The notes: generated by a model from the letters alone, not told the origin. Shown: positions 1-8,618, counted from the first letter of the stretch. The stretch: 64,000 bases of DNA from Chitinophaga pinensis (GCA_945871905.1 CAMBXL010000005.1:124001-188000); one strand, 5' to 3'. Numbers and translations: made by a program.

Positions 1-1
1 C

Positions 2-2260
2 TTTTCCGACAGCATTACTTTTGTTAACAATGCCTTGCGTTCATTAAAATTTTCAAGCTCAGGCGGATACCATTGTCCTCAATTTAGCACTTGTGATGTG
101 AATGGCGATGGCAAAAAAGACATGGTTCTTTATGACAAATTAGATGGCTCAATTTCCACCTATATAAACAAAGGTGCTTTAGGCGAAGTTAATTATGAAT
201 TGGACAACCGTTATGCCGATTTTTTCCCTAAAATGAGACCTTTTGGTTGGATGTTGTTAAGAGATTATAACAACGATGGTTATGAGGATATTTTTACTAT
301 CGGGGACCAAGGTTACATCGTTTATAAAAACATTTCTTTCACCGTTTCTGGACGACCAGCCTTTGTTTTAATCGATAAAATAAGTTTTAGAAACATGAGT
401 CCTAAGGGTTCTTTTATTGAATTCAACACCCTTTCCACTCCCTCTATTCACTTACCAGGTATTTATGACATCGACAATGATGGCGACTTAGACATAATGA
501 GCTATTCCAATGTTGGGGGCGCTATCTATTTATACAAAAATGCACAAGTTGAAAAAAACCTTCCTCCAGACAGTATGCGTTTTTTCTTAGTTGATTTGTG
601 TCTTGGCTACTTCCTCGACTTTGACTGTAATGGATATATTTTCAATGAATGTAAAGCCAGCTCAAATAGAAACTACGACTTATCTCGACACACTTCAGGT
701 TCTTCTATTACGTTATTTGATGCTGATAATGACGGTGATATTGACATGCTTTTAGGAAATGAAAGTTGTAACCACATGACTTTATTAAAGAACGCAAAAA
801 CCTTCAATTCAAGAGGATACGATTCTTTTTACAATGCCGATACTTTATTTGTCACAGGTAGTAATAGAGCCGCTGTTGCTACTTATCCTTCCGCTTATTT
901 TCTCGACATAGACAATGATGGTAAACGCGATTTAGTTTATGCCCCTAATTCTATCAATTTTCAGTATATTACCAAGGAAACCAATCAGATTAATTGGTTT
1001 AAAAATACAGGCCAAGACTTAAGTCCTACTTGGGCACAACAAGCGCCTTTCTTTACGCCCGATGTTATAGACTTAGGCAATAGAAACAGTTGGGCTTTTG
1101 CAGATTGGGATAAGGATGGTGATTTAGATTGTATTGTTGCAAACAATGGCGACAAACTTAAAACAAGAGACACCGCTGATCGCCTCTATTTATTTGAAAA
1201 TATTGGAACAAACAAAATAGCAAAATTCAAATTAGTAAATCAAGATTTTGGAAATTTCATTTCCCAACGACTCAATAATTTAACCATAGCTATTTCAGAC
1301 ATGGACAATGATGGTAAATTGGACTTGGTATGTGGCAATGATAAAGGTGAAATTTTATTTTACAAAAACAATTCTGCAAACAACAACACTTTAAATCCAA
1401 CCTTTGCGTTTTCGAACAATCAATACACTGGTTTTAACATAGATATTGGCTCATTCAGTTCTCCGGCTATTGCTGATATTGACAAAGACGGTTTGAAAGA
1501 TTTAGTGATTGGCAGATTTGATAGCACATTATCATACTACAGAAACATTGGTTCATTGAGTGAGCCTGATTTTTTAATTTCTACCAATCGTTTTGGTAAC
1601 ATAAAAGCATTTGATTCCATTGGTTTTCAGTATGTTTACGATGACACTTTTGCAATTATAGGACAGTATACAGTTTTTGAAAAAAACACCTATTCTAAAC
1701 CAACTATTGCCGACCTCAACGGAGATGGAATTTTAGAAATAATTGTCGGAAATTCACAAGGCAACTTAAGAATGTACGAAATCAATGGCAAAAACCCGAG
1801 TAGCACTTTCAAACAACTGGATTCTTTTTATTACCGCAAAAGTTTTCAAGGACAAAAAATATTTAAAATTGATATTGGTAGTTTTGTAACCCCATCACTA
1901 GCCGATTTAGATGGCGATTTAGTTCCTGAGCTTATCATAGGAATGAACAGAGGTGGACTTAATTATCTAAAACCAAGCTTCAAAAACAGCGGGAATATTT
2001 CGGTTAACAATCCATTCATTCAAAAAACCATTAACGGATTCCCAAATCCAGCCAATCAAAAAATTGAATTCAATATCAATCCTTTAGAAATAAATAAGCT
2101 CGAAGTTTTTAATTCACTAGGGCAACTTTTAACACCTCCTGTTGACAGGAATGATGAATTCACAGTGATTAATACTGCTGATTTAAATTCAGGTTTTTAT
2201 ATTGTTAAATTCAAAACAGAAGAAATTATTTACACTTCGAAATTCCAAATAATCAGGTAA
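2..2260 (+). CDS. FG-GAP/VCBS-repeat surface protein with T9SS sorting domain, 5' partial
   Basis: The reading frame is open from the window's first complete in-frame codon at position 2, so the N-terminus and any signal peptide lie upstream; the TTG at 35 is internal. About 750 residues are visible. At least ten calcium-loop-like motifs of the form DxDxDGxxD are spread along it, for example DVNGDGKKD, DIDNDGDLD, DADNDGDID, DWDKDGDLD and DLNGDGILE. This spacing is typical of FG-GAP/VCBS repeats, which fold as beta-propeller blades. The last 70 residues contain GFPNPANQKIEF, a VFNSLGQL strand and GFYIVKFKT, the pattern of a type A T9SS C-terminal sorting domain. It is therefore expected to be exported through T9SS and held at or released from the cell surface. 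The ligand or substrate is unknown. The next gene begins after about 100 bp on the same strand with its own promoter. Confidence 0.88.
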   Translation, partial: FSDSITFVNNALRSLKFSSSGGYHCPQFSTCDVNGDGKKDMVLYDKLDGSISTYINKGALGEVNYELDNRYADFFPKMRPFGWMLLRDYNNDGYEDIFTIGDQGYIVYKNISFTVSGRPAFVLIDKISFRNMSPKGSFIEFNTLSTPSIHLPGIYDIDNDGDLDIMSYSNVGGAIYLYKNAQVEKNLPPDSMRFFLVDLCLGYFLDFDCNGYIFNECKASSNRNYDLSRHTSGSSITLFDADNDGDIDMLLGNESCNHMTLLKNAKTFNSRGYDSFYNADTLFVTGSNRAAVATYPSAYFLDIDNDGKRDLVYAPNSINFQYITKETNQINWFKNTGQDLSPTWAQQAPFFTPDVIDLGNRNSWAFADWDKDGDLDCIVANNGDKLKTRDTADRLYLFENIGTNKIAKFKLVNQDFGNFISQRLNNLTIAISDMDNDGKLDLVCGNDKGEILFYKNNSANNNTLNPTFAFSNNQYTGFNIDIGSFSSPAIADIDKDGLKDLVIGRFDSTLSYYRNIGSLSEPDFLISTNRFGNIKAFDSIGFQYVYDDTFAIIGQYTVFEKNTYSKPTIADLNGDGILEIIVGNSQGNLRMYEINGKNPSSTFKQLDSFYYRKSFQGQKIFKIDIGSFVTPSLADLDGDLVPELIIGMNRGGLNYLKPSFKNSGNISVNNPFIQKTINGFPNPANQKIEFNINPLEINKLEVFNSLGQLLTPPVDRNDEFTVINTADLNSGFYIVKFKTEEIIYTSKFQIIR

Positions 2261-2335
2261 TCTCGTGTTGTATTTAACGGCTTTATTCTTGTCTTAAAAA
2301 ATCAACTTAAAACTATAAAATTGAGTTGAAATAGT

Positions 2336-2343
2336 TATTTTTG
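2336..2343 (+). promoter_or_regulatory. Bacteroidota -7 box (TATTTTTG)
   Basis: This is an exact match to the Bacteroidota -7 consensus TAnnTTTG, 21 nt before the ATG at 2365. It overlaps the upstream in-frame TTG at 2341, which argues against that TTG as the translation start. No good -33 TTTG lies at the usual spacing. Confidence 0.55.
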
Positions 2344-2364
2344 CATCACAATTTTAAAAAATCA

Positions 2365-3252
2365 ATGAAAAATATTTCTGTAATAGGATGCGGCACTATG
2401 GGTAATGGCATTGCACACGTGTTTGCAATGAACAATTTTAAAGTACAATTAATAGACATCAATGAAGTTGCTCTTCAAAAAGCAGTGGCAAAAATTGCGT
2501 CTAATTTGGACAGACAAGTGAGCAAACAAATTATTACAGAAGAGCAAAAAGCATCAACACTTGCCAATATTCAAACAAGTACTGACTTGGTTCAAGGTGT
2601 AAGTCAAGCTGACTTAGTTATCGAAGCCGCAACAGAAAATATCAATATTAAATTACAACTATTCAAAGATATTGACACTCATGCACCGGCACATTGTATT
2701 TTATCTTCAAACACTTCCTCTATTAGCTTAACAAAAATTGCTTCTGTTACCAACCGCCCTACTCAAGTTATTGGTATGCACTTTATGAATCCAGTTCCTG
2801 TAATGAAATTGGTAGAAGTTATTAATGGTTACAAAACCTCTAGCGAAGTTACAGAAACCATAATGAATCTAAGCAAAACAATTGGCAAAACACCCACATT
2901 AGTTAATGACTATCCAGGTTTTGTGGCCAATAGAATTTTAATGCCAATGATTAATGAGGCTATTATTACTTTAAACGAGGGAGTCGCTGGAGTTGAAGAA
3001 ATTGATACGGTGATGAAATTGGGTATGGCTCATCCGATGGGACCTTTACAATTGGCCGATTTTATTGGTTTAGATGTTTGCTTGGCTATTTTAAATGTAT
3101 TACACACAGGATTAGGAAATCCTAAGTATGCTGCAAGTCCATTACTTATAAACATGGTAACTGCAGGTGATTTGGGCGTAAAATCTGGAAGAGGTTTTTA
3201 CGACTACGCCAATGGAACCAAAGAATTGGTGGTTGCCCCTAACTTTAAATAG
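2365..3252 (+). CDS. 3-hydroxybutyryl-CoA dehydrogenase
   Basis: This protein of 295 residues belongs to the 3-hydroxyacyl-CoA dehydrogenase family, which oxidises (S)-3-hydroxyacyl-CoA with NAD(P) in fatty-acid or butyrate metabolism. The N-terminal Rossmann motif GCGTMGNGIA lies at residues 8-17. The family signatures SSNTSSISLT, HFMNPVPVMKLVE and DYPGFVANRIL follow, and the C-terminal helical domain includes MGPLQLADFIGLD. Its length matches the stand-alone enzyme of about 285 residues rather than the large FadB/FadJ fusion. I chose ATG 2365 because an upstream TTG at 2341 sits inside the -7 box. miaA follows after 18 bp and is probably cotranscribed. The exact chain-length preference cannot be read from the sequence. 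Confidence 0.93.
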   Translation: MKNISVIGCGTMGNGIAHVFAMNNFKVQLIDINEVALQKAVAKIASNLDRQVSKQIITEEQKASTLANIQTSTDLVQGVSQADLVIEAATENINIKLQLFKDIDTHAPAHCILSSNTSSISLTKIASVTNRPTQVIGMHFMNPVPVMKLVEVINGYKTSSEVTETIMNLSKTIGKTPTLVNDYPGFVANRILMPMINEAIITLNEGVAGVEEIDTVMKLGMAHPMGPLQLADFIGLDVCLAILNVLHTGLGNPKYAASPLLINMVTAGDLGVKSGRGFYDYANGTKELVVAPNFK

Positions 3253-3270
3253 TCTGTAAAAAGTGCCGTG

Positions 3271-4104
3271 ATGCCAAAAAAAATATGGTTAATCATAGGA
3301 CCTACAGCCGCTGGAAAAACTGATTACTCAATTCGTTTAGCCAACAATCTCTATTGCCCTATTTTATCTGCTGATTCGAGGCAAATATACAAGGAACTAA
3401 ATATAGGCGTTGCCAAACCGACATTAGCACAACTTGATGAGGTTAAACACTATTTCATTAACCACGTTTCCATCTTTGACGACTATAATGTTGGCAAATA
3501 TGTGAATGAAGGCAGAACGTTAATAAACGAGTTATTTCATTCATACGACAATATAATTGTATGTGGAGGAACAGGCTTATACATCAACTCGCTTATCAAT
3601 GGAATAGACCTTTTACCGAGCAAAAACGAAGCAATACGCAACGAATTGAATGTATTAATGGAAACAAATGGAATTGAATTTGTGATTGAAAAATACACAG
3701 GTTTATTATCCCCTTCATTAATTGAAAGCAAGAATCCACAAAGAATTATACGCGCCATTGAAATTGGTTTGCAAGAAAAATCATTAGGAGAACCAATAAT
3801 TTCTATAGAACATCCATTTGAAGTTAATATAGACTTAATAGAATTTCCCCGCGAGCAGTTGTATCAAAGAATCAATGCGAGGGTAGACCAAATGATAGAA
3901 GATGGACTTGAGGAAGAAGCACATTCATTATACATACACAAAGATTTAAATGCGTTAAAAACAGTAGGATATTCGGAGTGGTGGCCATATTTTGAAAAAG
4001 AAATTAGCAAAGAAATGGTGATTGAAAAAATAAAACAACACACACGCAACTACGCAAAACGACAAATAACGTGGTTTAAAAACCAAAGTATTATTCAACA
4101 ATAA
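3271..4104 (+). CDS. miaA: tRNA dimethylallyltransferase MiaA
   Basis: MiaA transfers a dimethylallyl group to N6 of A37 in tRNAs that read UNN codons. The P-loop GPTAAGKT is at residues 10-17, followed by LSADSRQIYKELNIGVAKP, CGGTGLYINSLI, and the substrate-binding end KTVGYSEWWPYF with RNYAKRQITWFKN near the C-terminus. At 277 residues it is slightly shorter than the E. coli enzyme but has all the motifs. A GTG at 3268 directly precedes ATG 3271; the ATG is the more likely start. It lies 18 bp after the dehydrogenase gene, and its last 14 bases overlap the convergent lipoprotein gene. Confidence 0.95.
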   Translation: MPKKIWLIIGPTAAGKTDYSIRLANNLYCPILSADSRQIYKELNIGVAKPTLAQLDEVKHYFINHVSIFDDYNVGKYVNEGRTLINELFHSYDNIIVCGGTGLYINSLINGIDLLPSKNEAIRNELNVLMETNGIEFVIEKYTGLLSPSLIESKNPQRIIRAIEIGLQEKSLGEPIISIEHPFEVNIDLIEFPREQLYQRINARVDQMIEDGLEEEAHSLYIHKDLNALKTVGYSEWWPYFEKEISKEMVIEKIKQHTRNYAKRQITWFKNQSIIQQ

Positions 4105-4459
4105 TACCGCTAGCTTCAAAACTTATTTCATTTTCTTCGTCTTTTACAAAGCGACCTTTGGCAATGGCTTTTTTGCCTAAAACATTTTTTGGCAATTTAA
4201 ATTTTTCGAGTGTGTTGATGTAATACTCCTTTCCTTCGTTTTTAAACATAATCCAACAGCCAGAATGTGTACAAACATTATCCACTTTTCCTTTAATTAC
4301 ATAGATAGTATCAACGCCCATTTCGTAAGACTTTAAAGCTGTATTTAACTCAATAGCACCATTGTTTTCGAAAGCTTCACCATACGTTCCTTCTGGTTTA
4401 GAGGATGAGCAAGCAGAAAGAATGAAAAGAGACAGAAGAGTAACAAATAATTTATTCAT
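4091..4459 (-). CDS. DUF4920 lipoprotein
   Basis: This is a 122-residue exported protein. The N-terminus has a short hydrophobic stretch and a lipobox (ILSAC) with the lipidated cysteine at residue 17, so it should be a membrane-anchored lipoprotein. The remainder matches the DUF4920 pattern: a beta-rich domain with VCTHSGCWIMF, a GKKAIAKGRF strand and a final FEASGI strand. The two cysteines around the GCW motif (VCxxxGCW) may bind a metal or form a disulfide. The function of the family is not known. The gene converges on miaA and overlaps its end by 14 nt. A -7 box (TAGCTTTG) lies 17 nt upstream of the ATG. Confidence 0.82.
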   Translation of the reverse strand: MNKLFVTLLSLFILSACSSSKPEGTYGEAFENNGAIELNTALKSYEMGVDTIYVIKGKVDNVCTHSGCWIMFKNEGKEYYINTLEKFKLPKNVLGKKAIAKGRFVKDEENEISFEASGIIVE

Positions 4460-4476
4460 TGTATTTTTTTGAAGAA

Positions 4477-4484
4477 CAAAGCTA
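4477..4484 (-). promoter_or_regulatory. -7 box (TAGCTTTG) of the DUF4920 lipoprotein gene
   Basis: An exact TAnnTTTG on the minus strand, 17 nt upstream of the start at 4459. Confidence 0.45.
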
Positions 4485-4514
4485 ATTGAAATAATTCATA
4501 ATCAAAAAAAATAC

Positions 4515-4522
4515 TATATTTG
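4515..4522 (+). promoter_or_regulatory. -7 box (TATATTTG) of the DUF3467 gene
   Basis: An exact TAnnTTTG lying 11 nt before ATG 4534. With the minus-strand box at 4477-4484 it makes a compact divergent promoter region of about 70 bp. Confidence 0.5.
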
Positions 4523-4533
4523 ACAATACTATT

Positions 4534-4860
4534 ATGAATAAAAAAGAAGAAATCATCGACCAACCTATTGACATAGAATTATCAGAAGAAATTGCAGAAG
4601 GTCAATACAGTAATTTAGCCATTATAACACACAGTCAAGCTGAATTTATTATTGATTTTGTTAGGATTTTACCAGGAATTCCTAAGGGTAAAGTAAAAAG
4701 TAGAATCATTATGACTCCTCAACACGCCAAGCGTCTGTTATTTGCATTGGGTGATAATATGCAAAAATTTGAATCACACTTTGGTGAGGTTGATTTAGAA
4801 GCAGGTGGCGGAAATCAAGGATTCCCTATCAACTTTGGCGGTGTTACAGGTCAGGCTTAA
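4534..4860 (+). CDS. DUF3467 domain-containing protein
   Basis: This is a 108-residue cytoplasmic protein without signal peptide or membrane segment. It shows the DUF3467 pattern: an acidic N-terminus, then YSNLAIITHSQAEFIIDF, an RIIMTPQHAKRLLFAL helix and an amphipathic helix, ending in a short glycine-rich tail. The family is small and widespread in bacteria and archaea, with no assigned biochemical role; some archaeal members sit near regulatory genes. The stop codon overlaps the convergent arginine decarboxylase gene by 4 nt. Confidence 0.8.
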   Translation: MNKKEEIIDQPIDIELSEEIAEGQYSNLAIITHSQAEFIIDFVRILPGIPKGKVKSRIIMTPQHAKRLLFALGDNMQKFESHFGEVDLEAGGGNQGFPINFGGVTGQA

Positions 4861-6251
4861 TACCCTAAAGTTTTAAGCATGCTTTTGTAAGTTTGCTCTT
4901 TTGAGAACAAACGAGTATTGTATTCTCCATTTTCATCAACACTTATAATTATATGCTTTGGAGCAGGAGTTAAACAGTGTTGAATCCCTCCAAATCCGGC
5001 CAAACTTTCTTGATAAGCGCCGCAATGGAAATAACCAATATACAAGTGATCAACTTCATCAAAAACAGGTAAATAGATAGCATTTGAGTGTTGTTCACTG
5101 TTGTAATAATCGTCACTGTCACAAGTGATACCTCCCAATAAAACACGCTCATATGTTTTATCCCAATTGTTTAAAGGAAACATGATGAATTTTTTGTTAA
5201 TAGCCCATGAATCAGGCAAAGTAGTCATAAAACTACTGTCAATCATGTTCCACTTTTCTCTATCGTTTTGAACCTTTTGGTACTCTACTTTGAAAATAGC
5301 ACCACCACTTTCACCAACTGTAAACGATCCAAATTCTGTAAAAATATCAGGTTCAGGAACCCCATTACTTTCACAAACCATCTTCACTTGTGCTACAATC
5401 TCTGAAGCCATATACTCATAGTCGAAATTAAATTTAAGTGAATTTTTGATTGGAAAACCTCCTCCTATATTCAAACTATCTAAGTCGGGACAAATCTTTT
5501 TCAACTCACAATATACACTCAAACATTTGTGCAATTCATTCCAATAGTATGCATCATCTTCTATACCTGTGTTGATAAAGAAGTGAAGCATTTTCAACTT
5601 CATTTTTGGGTTTAACTTTATCTTACTATTGTAAAAAGGGACAATATCCTTGTATCCAATTCCCAAACGTGATGTGTAAAATGGAAACTTAGGTTCTTCC
5701 TCAGCTGCGATTCTTATTCCACAAAAAAAGTTTTCATTGACTGCAGCAGATAACAAGTCTACTTCTCTAATATTATCAATTACTGGAATTACATTCTTAA
5801 ATCCATCATTAATTAACATCGCTATATTGTCAATGTAATTTTGCAACTTAAATCCGTTACATACAATAAATTTCTCTTTATTGAACAAACCCTGTTCATG
5901 CAAAGACTGAATTAAATTGATGTCAAACGCAGAAGATGTCTCTAAATGCACCTCGTTTTTAAGCACTTCCTCTAATACGTGACTGAAATGTGAGCTTTTG
6001 GTACAGTAACAGTAGTGATACTTAGCTTTGTAATCTACCTTCGCCATCGCAACATTGAACCAAGTTCTTGCTTTTTTAATATTGTCTGAAATCTTGGGCA
6101 AGTATGTAAATTTAAGAGGAGTTCCATACTGCTCAACTATATCCATTAAAGGAATGTTGTGGTAAGTCAACTCAGAACCGTCTATTAAACCAAACTCATC
6201 AACTGGAAAATCGAATGTTTGCTCAATCAAATCTATATACTTGTCTTTCAT
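4857..6251 (-). CDS. speA: Arginine decarboxylase (PLP-dependent, Bacteroidota type)
   Basis: This 464-residue enzyme of the alanine-racemase-fold (type III) PLP decarboxylases makes agmatine from arginine, the first step of polyamine synthesis in many Bacteroidota. The lysine expected to bind PLP is K85 in YCTKSSHF. ETSSAFDINL, SRLGIGYKDIVPFY, SLNIGGGFPIKNS, FTEFGSFTVGESGG and the substrate-site region LGGITCDSDDYY follow. It is much shorter than the approximately 650-residue E. coli SpeA. The overall sequence strongly resembles the roughly 465-residue proteins called arginine decarboxylase in Flavobacteriia; substrate specificity is inferred from that. The gene is monocistronic here, with no agmatinase adjacent, and has a -7 box 37 nt upstream of the start. 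Confidence 0.88.
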   Translation of the reverse strand: MKDKYIDLIEQTFDFPVDEFGLIDGSELTYHNIPLMDIVEQYGTPLKFTYLPKISDNIKKARTWFNVAMAKVDYKAKYHYCYCTKSSHFSHVLEEVLKNEVHLETSSAFDINLIQSLHEQGLFNKEKFIVCNGFKLQNYIDNIAMLINDGFKNVIPVIDNIREVDLLSAAVNENFFCGIRIAAEEEPKFPFYTSRLGIGYKDIVPFYNSKIKLNPKMKLKMLHFFINTGIEDDAYYWNELHKCLSVYCELKKICPDLDSLNIGGGFPIKNSLKFNFDYEYMASEIVAQVKMVCESNGVPEPDIFTEFGSFTVGESGGAIFKVEYQKVQNDREKWNMIDSSFMTTLPDSWAINKKFIMFPLNNWDKTYERVLLGGITCDSDDYYNSEQHSNAIYLPVFDEVDHLYIGYFHCGAYQESLAGFGGIQHCLTPAPKHIIISVDENGEYNTRLFSKEQTYKSMLKTLGY

Positions 6252-6288
6252 TTTTGTACTTTAAGTTAGTTACTTTGTATTATTTCTG

Positions 6289-6296
6289 CAAATGTA
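6289..6296 (-). promoter_or_regulatory. -7 box (TACATTTG) of arginine decarboxylase
   Basis: An exact TAnnTTTG on the minus strand, 37 nt before the start codon at 6251, implying a leader of about 30 nt. Confidence 0.45.
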
Positions 6297-6413
6297 ACAA
6301 ACTTAAATGTAATTATTCTAATAATTTTTAGCAAAAAATATCAAAGAAAATCATTAATCCTGACTATGAAAAAGGAGTAAAAAATGAAATTAAAGAGTAG
6401 ATAAAATGACGAA

Positions 6414-7124
6414 TTAATAGAAAAACTCTTCGGATTTCTTTAAATTCTTGAGGTTAAATAGATAAGAAACACCCACCCCAATGTAAGTTCCTTTGTAACC
6501 TAAATTAAACCTTGGTTCGTTTGAATTAGAGTTGTTATAGATGTCTAAAATCGTATATGACTGAAAAGACTGCTTAAAGTAAACACCAAACACAAACAAA
6601 TTATTTATCTTATTTTCTTTAGAAATTTCAAGACCTAAATTGAGCATTGGATAAGATGTATGGGTTACACTTTGTTTTATAACAAATGATCTATCTCTGT
6701 TTTCTAAAACCTTATTCTGTTGAGACAAAATACTAGTATGTGTTAATCCTAAAACACCTCTAATCAAAGAACTTGAATTGGTTTTTAGATTAAAAATGAA
6801 ATTTAATGGCACTTCTAAATGATTAATATTATGCTTTAATAAATCGCCATTTCTATTGGTATCATTATAAACCCTGTAACCTTTGGAAACAAAATTAGCC
6901 CCAGTTGCTATGGTAAAATTTGGTGTTAAGCCATACTGTATTGACAACCCTAAACCAAATCCCGACTTAAATCTAAAATTAAAACTATTGGGCAAGGAAT
7001 CAATTACTGACGTTCTAGAAGATAAAAACATAACAGATGGACCAACCCTGAAACCACTTTGTGCCATTGAAACAGTGCTGATGGTTACTAAAATAATTGA
7101 TAAATAAATGCGTTTTTTTAACAT
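6414..7124 (-). CDS. Outer-membrane beta-barrel protein (PorT/OMP_b-brl_2-like)
   Basis: The protein has 236 residues. A signal peptide (MLKKRIYLSIILV up to a SMAQ cleavage site) is followed by alternating strands with glycine and aromatic residues, such as GFRVGPSVMFL, GFGLGLSIQYG and YIGVGVSYLF, typical of the small eight-stranded outer-membrane barrels common in Bacteroidota. The open frame extends upstream to 7187, but I place the start at ATG 7124 because the signal peptide begins there and a -7 box (TAGATTTG) ends only 5 nt before it. No ligand can be inferred. It is divergent from the LuxC-type reductase gene. Confidence 0.75.
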   Translation of the reverse strand: MLKKRIYLSIILVTISTVSMAQSGFRVGPSVMFLSSRTSVIDSLPNSFNFRFKSGFGLGLSIQYGLTPNFTIATGANFVSKGYRVYNDTNRNGDLLKHNINHLEVPLNFIFNLKTNSSSLIRGVLGLTHTSILSQQNKVLENRDRSFVIKQSVTHTSYPMLNLGLEISKENKINNLFVFGVYFKQSFQSYTILDIYNNSNSNEPRFNLGYKGTYIGVGVSYLFNLKNLKKSEEFFY

Positions 7125-7129
7125 CGTTT

Positions 7130-7137
7130 CAAATCTA
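7130..7137 (-). promoter_or_regulatory. -7 box (TAGATTTG) just before the barrel gene
   Basis: An exact TAnnTTTG that leaves 5 nt before ATG 7124, so the transcript would have almost no 5' leader. It decides the start codon against the longer open frame. Confidence 0.45.
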
Positions 7138-7277
7138 CTATTTTTTTTTGAGCTCAATGATACTTTTTTACACATATAAACAACCAAACATTTTTAAATC
7201 ACAAAGCCATTTTTAAATCACCTCAAATAGAGAAGATTTTAATGTCTTGTTTTAATGTTAGATTACTTATAAATAAC

Positions 7278-7285
7278 TAAATTTG
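7278..7285 (+). promoter_or_regulatory. -7 box (TAAATTTG) of the LuxC-type reductase
   Basis: An exact TAnnTTTG with only 4 nt before the GTG at 7290, predicting a leaderless or nearly leaderless mRNA. Confidence 0.5.
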
Positions 7286-7289
7286 CAAC

Positions 7290-8285
7290 GTGAACAAAAA
7301 CGATATAATCAATGCTTTTTCTGAATTTTCATTGCATCTTTCCCAGACCGATTCTTCAATAATACAACAAGCTCATGCGGAAAACCAATGGTTTACCGAA
7401 ACCTCAATCAACAGCGCACTAGATTCTTGGAAAAATGCATTAAACAAAGATTCTATTGGAAAATGGCTAGAAAACTACTCCTCTGAAGTTTCAAACAAAA
7501 AAATAGGCATTATTATGGCCGGAAATATACCCTTAGTTGGTCTGCATGACTTATTGTGTGTTTTGGCAATGGGTCACACAGCTGTTATCAAACCTTCTAG
7601 TCAAGACCAAGTTTTAATGAAACATGTTGTTAAATGTTTAGGCGAACTAAATCCTTATTTTAAGGAATCAATAATTATATCAGACTCCCTCAAAAATATT
7701 GATGGCCTTATTGCAACGGGAAGCAATAACTCCTCCCGTTATTTTGAATATTATTTCCGAGATATTCCTAAAATTATCAGAAAAAACCGCACCTCTGTCG
7801 CTGTTCTTACTGGCAATGAAACAGATGAAGAGTTAAAAGGACTCGCTCATGACATATATCAATACTTTGGTTTAGGTTGTCGCAATGTAACCCATTTAAT
7901 ACTTCCAAGAAACATTGACTTAAAAAGATTATATGAGTCATACGACCTGTATATTGACATTGTAAATCATCATAAATATTACAACAATTATATGTACCAT
8001 AAGTCTATATTATTAATGAACTTAGACAAACACTACGACAATGGATTCATGCTTTACCAAGAAAAAGAAACCCCTCACGCTCCTATCGCAACTATGAATT
8101 ACCACTATTACGAGTCTATAGATGAAGCAATTTCATATCTTAATTCTCACAATGAATTGTGGCAATGTGTGGTGAGCCATCATCCCGAAATTCCTAATGC
8201 ATTAGGATTTGGGAATGCTCAAAGTCCTGCTTTGTGGGACTATGCAGACAATATTAATGTCTTAGATTTTCTGAAAACCATTTAA
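7290..8285 (+). CDS. LuxC-family acyl-CoA reductase
   Basis: This 331-residue protein belongs to the LuxC acyl-CoA reductase family, which reduces fatty acyl-CoA or acyl-protein to the aldehyde with NADPH and is related to aldehyde dehydrogenases. Seen in the sequence: the nucleotide-binding segment IGIIMAGNIPLVGLHDL, IATGSNNSSRYFEYYF, and GLGCRNVTHLILP with a conserved cysteine that corresponds to the catalytic thiol of the family. It is shorter than Vibrio LuxC (about 480), as is usual for Bacteroidota homologues. There is no luciferase (luxAB) or acyl-transferase nearby, so bioluminescence is not implied; a role in wax, aldehyde or hydrocarbon metabolism is possible. The start is a GTG directly after the -7 box. 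Confidence 0.82.
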   Translation: MNKNDIINAFSEFSLHLSQTDSSIIQQAHAENQWFTETSINSALDSWKNALNKDSIGKWLENYSSEVSNKKIGIIMAGNIPLVGLHDLLCVLAMGHTAVIKPSSQDQVLMKHVVKCLGELNPYFKESIIISDSLKNIDGLIATGSNNSSRYFEYYFRDIPKIIRKNRTSVAVLTGNETDEELKGLAHDIYQYFGLGCRNVTHLILPRNIDLKRLYESYDLYIDIVNHHKYYNNYMYHKSILLMNLDKHYDNGFMLYQEKETPHAPIATMNYHYYESIDEAISYLNSHNELWQCVVSHHPEIPNALGFGNAQSPALWDYADNINVLDFLKTI

Positions 8286-8457
8286 ATTACAGCTTAAATA
8301 ACTTTTTTCTTTTGTTTTTGAATAGTCAAAAACGAATGACAGTGTTTTACATAAACATAAATCATTAATTTACAGTTGTTTATAAAATATTTTTCAGACT
8401 AATGCAACTTTTATAGAATATAGCCGTCTAAACAATAACTAAATCAATACATCTATT

Positions 8458-8544
8458 ATGAAATCCTCAATTTCAATGCTTAAAGCAACTTTAATTTTAA
8501 TGTTTTTAATGTTTGTTCAACTTTTGGTATTAACTCAAATTTAA
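8458..8544 (+). CDS. Candidate 28-residue hydrophobic microprotein
   Basis: The frame ATG 8458 to TAA 8544 encodes MKSSISMLKATLILMFLMFV followed by QLLVLTQI. It is one hydrophobic helix with a single lysine-containing N-terminus, like small membrane-inserted peptides or a toxin-like peptide. It lies alone in a 348-bp gap and is followed after about 50 nt by a strong terminator at 8593-8618, so a short transcript is plausible. A near-consensus -7 box (TATTTTTC, 8388-8395) sits upstream. I do not recognise the family. The alternative is that the region encodes a small RNA and the frame is incidental. Confidence 0.4.
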   Translation: MKSSISMLKATLILMFLMFVQLLVLTQI

Positions 8545-8592
8545 GAACCTACTTAGTCGAGCTTTAAAACTAATGCTCTTAAAACAAAAAAA

Positions 8593-8618
8593 CCAGACTT
8601 TTTAGTCTGGTTTTTTTT
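8593..8618 (+). terminator. Rho-independent terminator, probably bidirectional
   Basis: The stem CCAGACT/AGTCTGG is flanked by A-rich sequence on the left and eight T on the right, which gives U-tracts on both strands. It can end the microprotein/small-RNA transcript on the plus strand and the DUF3276 transcript on the minus strand. Confidence 0.85.

Noticed and set aside
2341-2364. TTG start giving an N-terminal extension of the dehydrogenase
   Set aside because: The codon lies in the -7 promoter box and homologues start at the Rossmann motif.
7290-8285. Bioluminescence operon
   Set aside because: Only a LuxC-type gene is present; luxA, luxB, luxD and luxE are absent.
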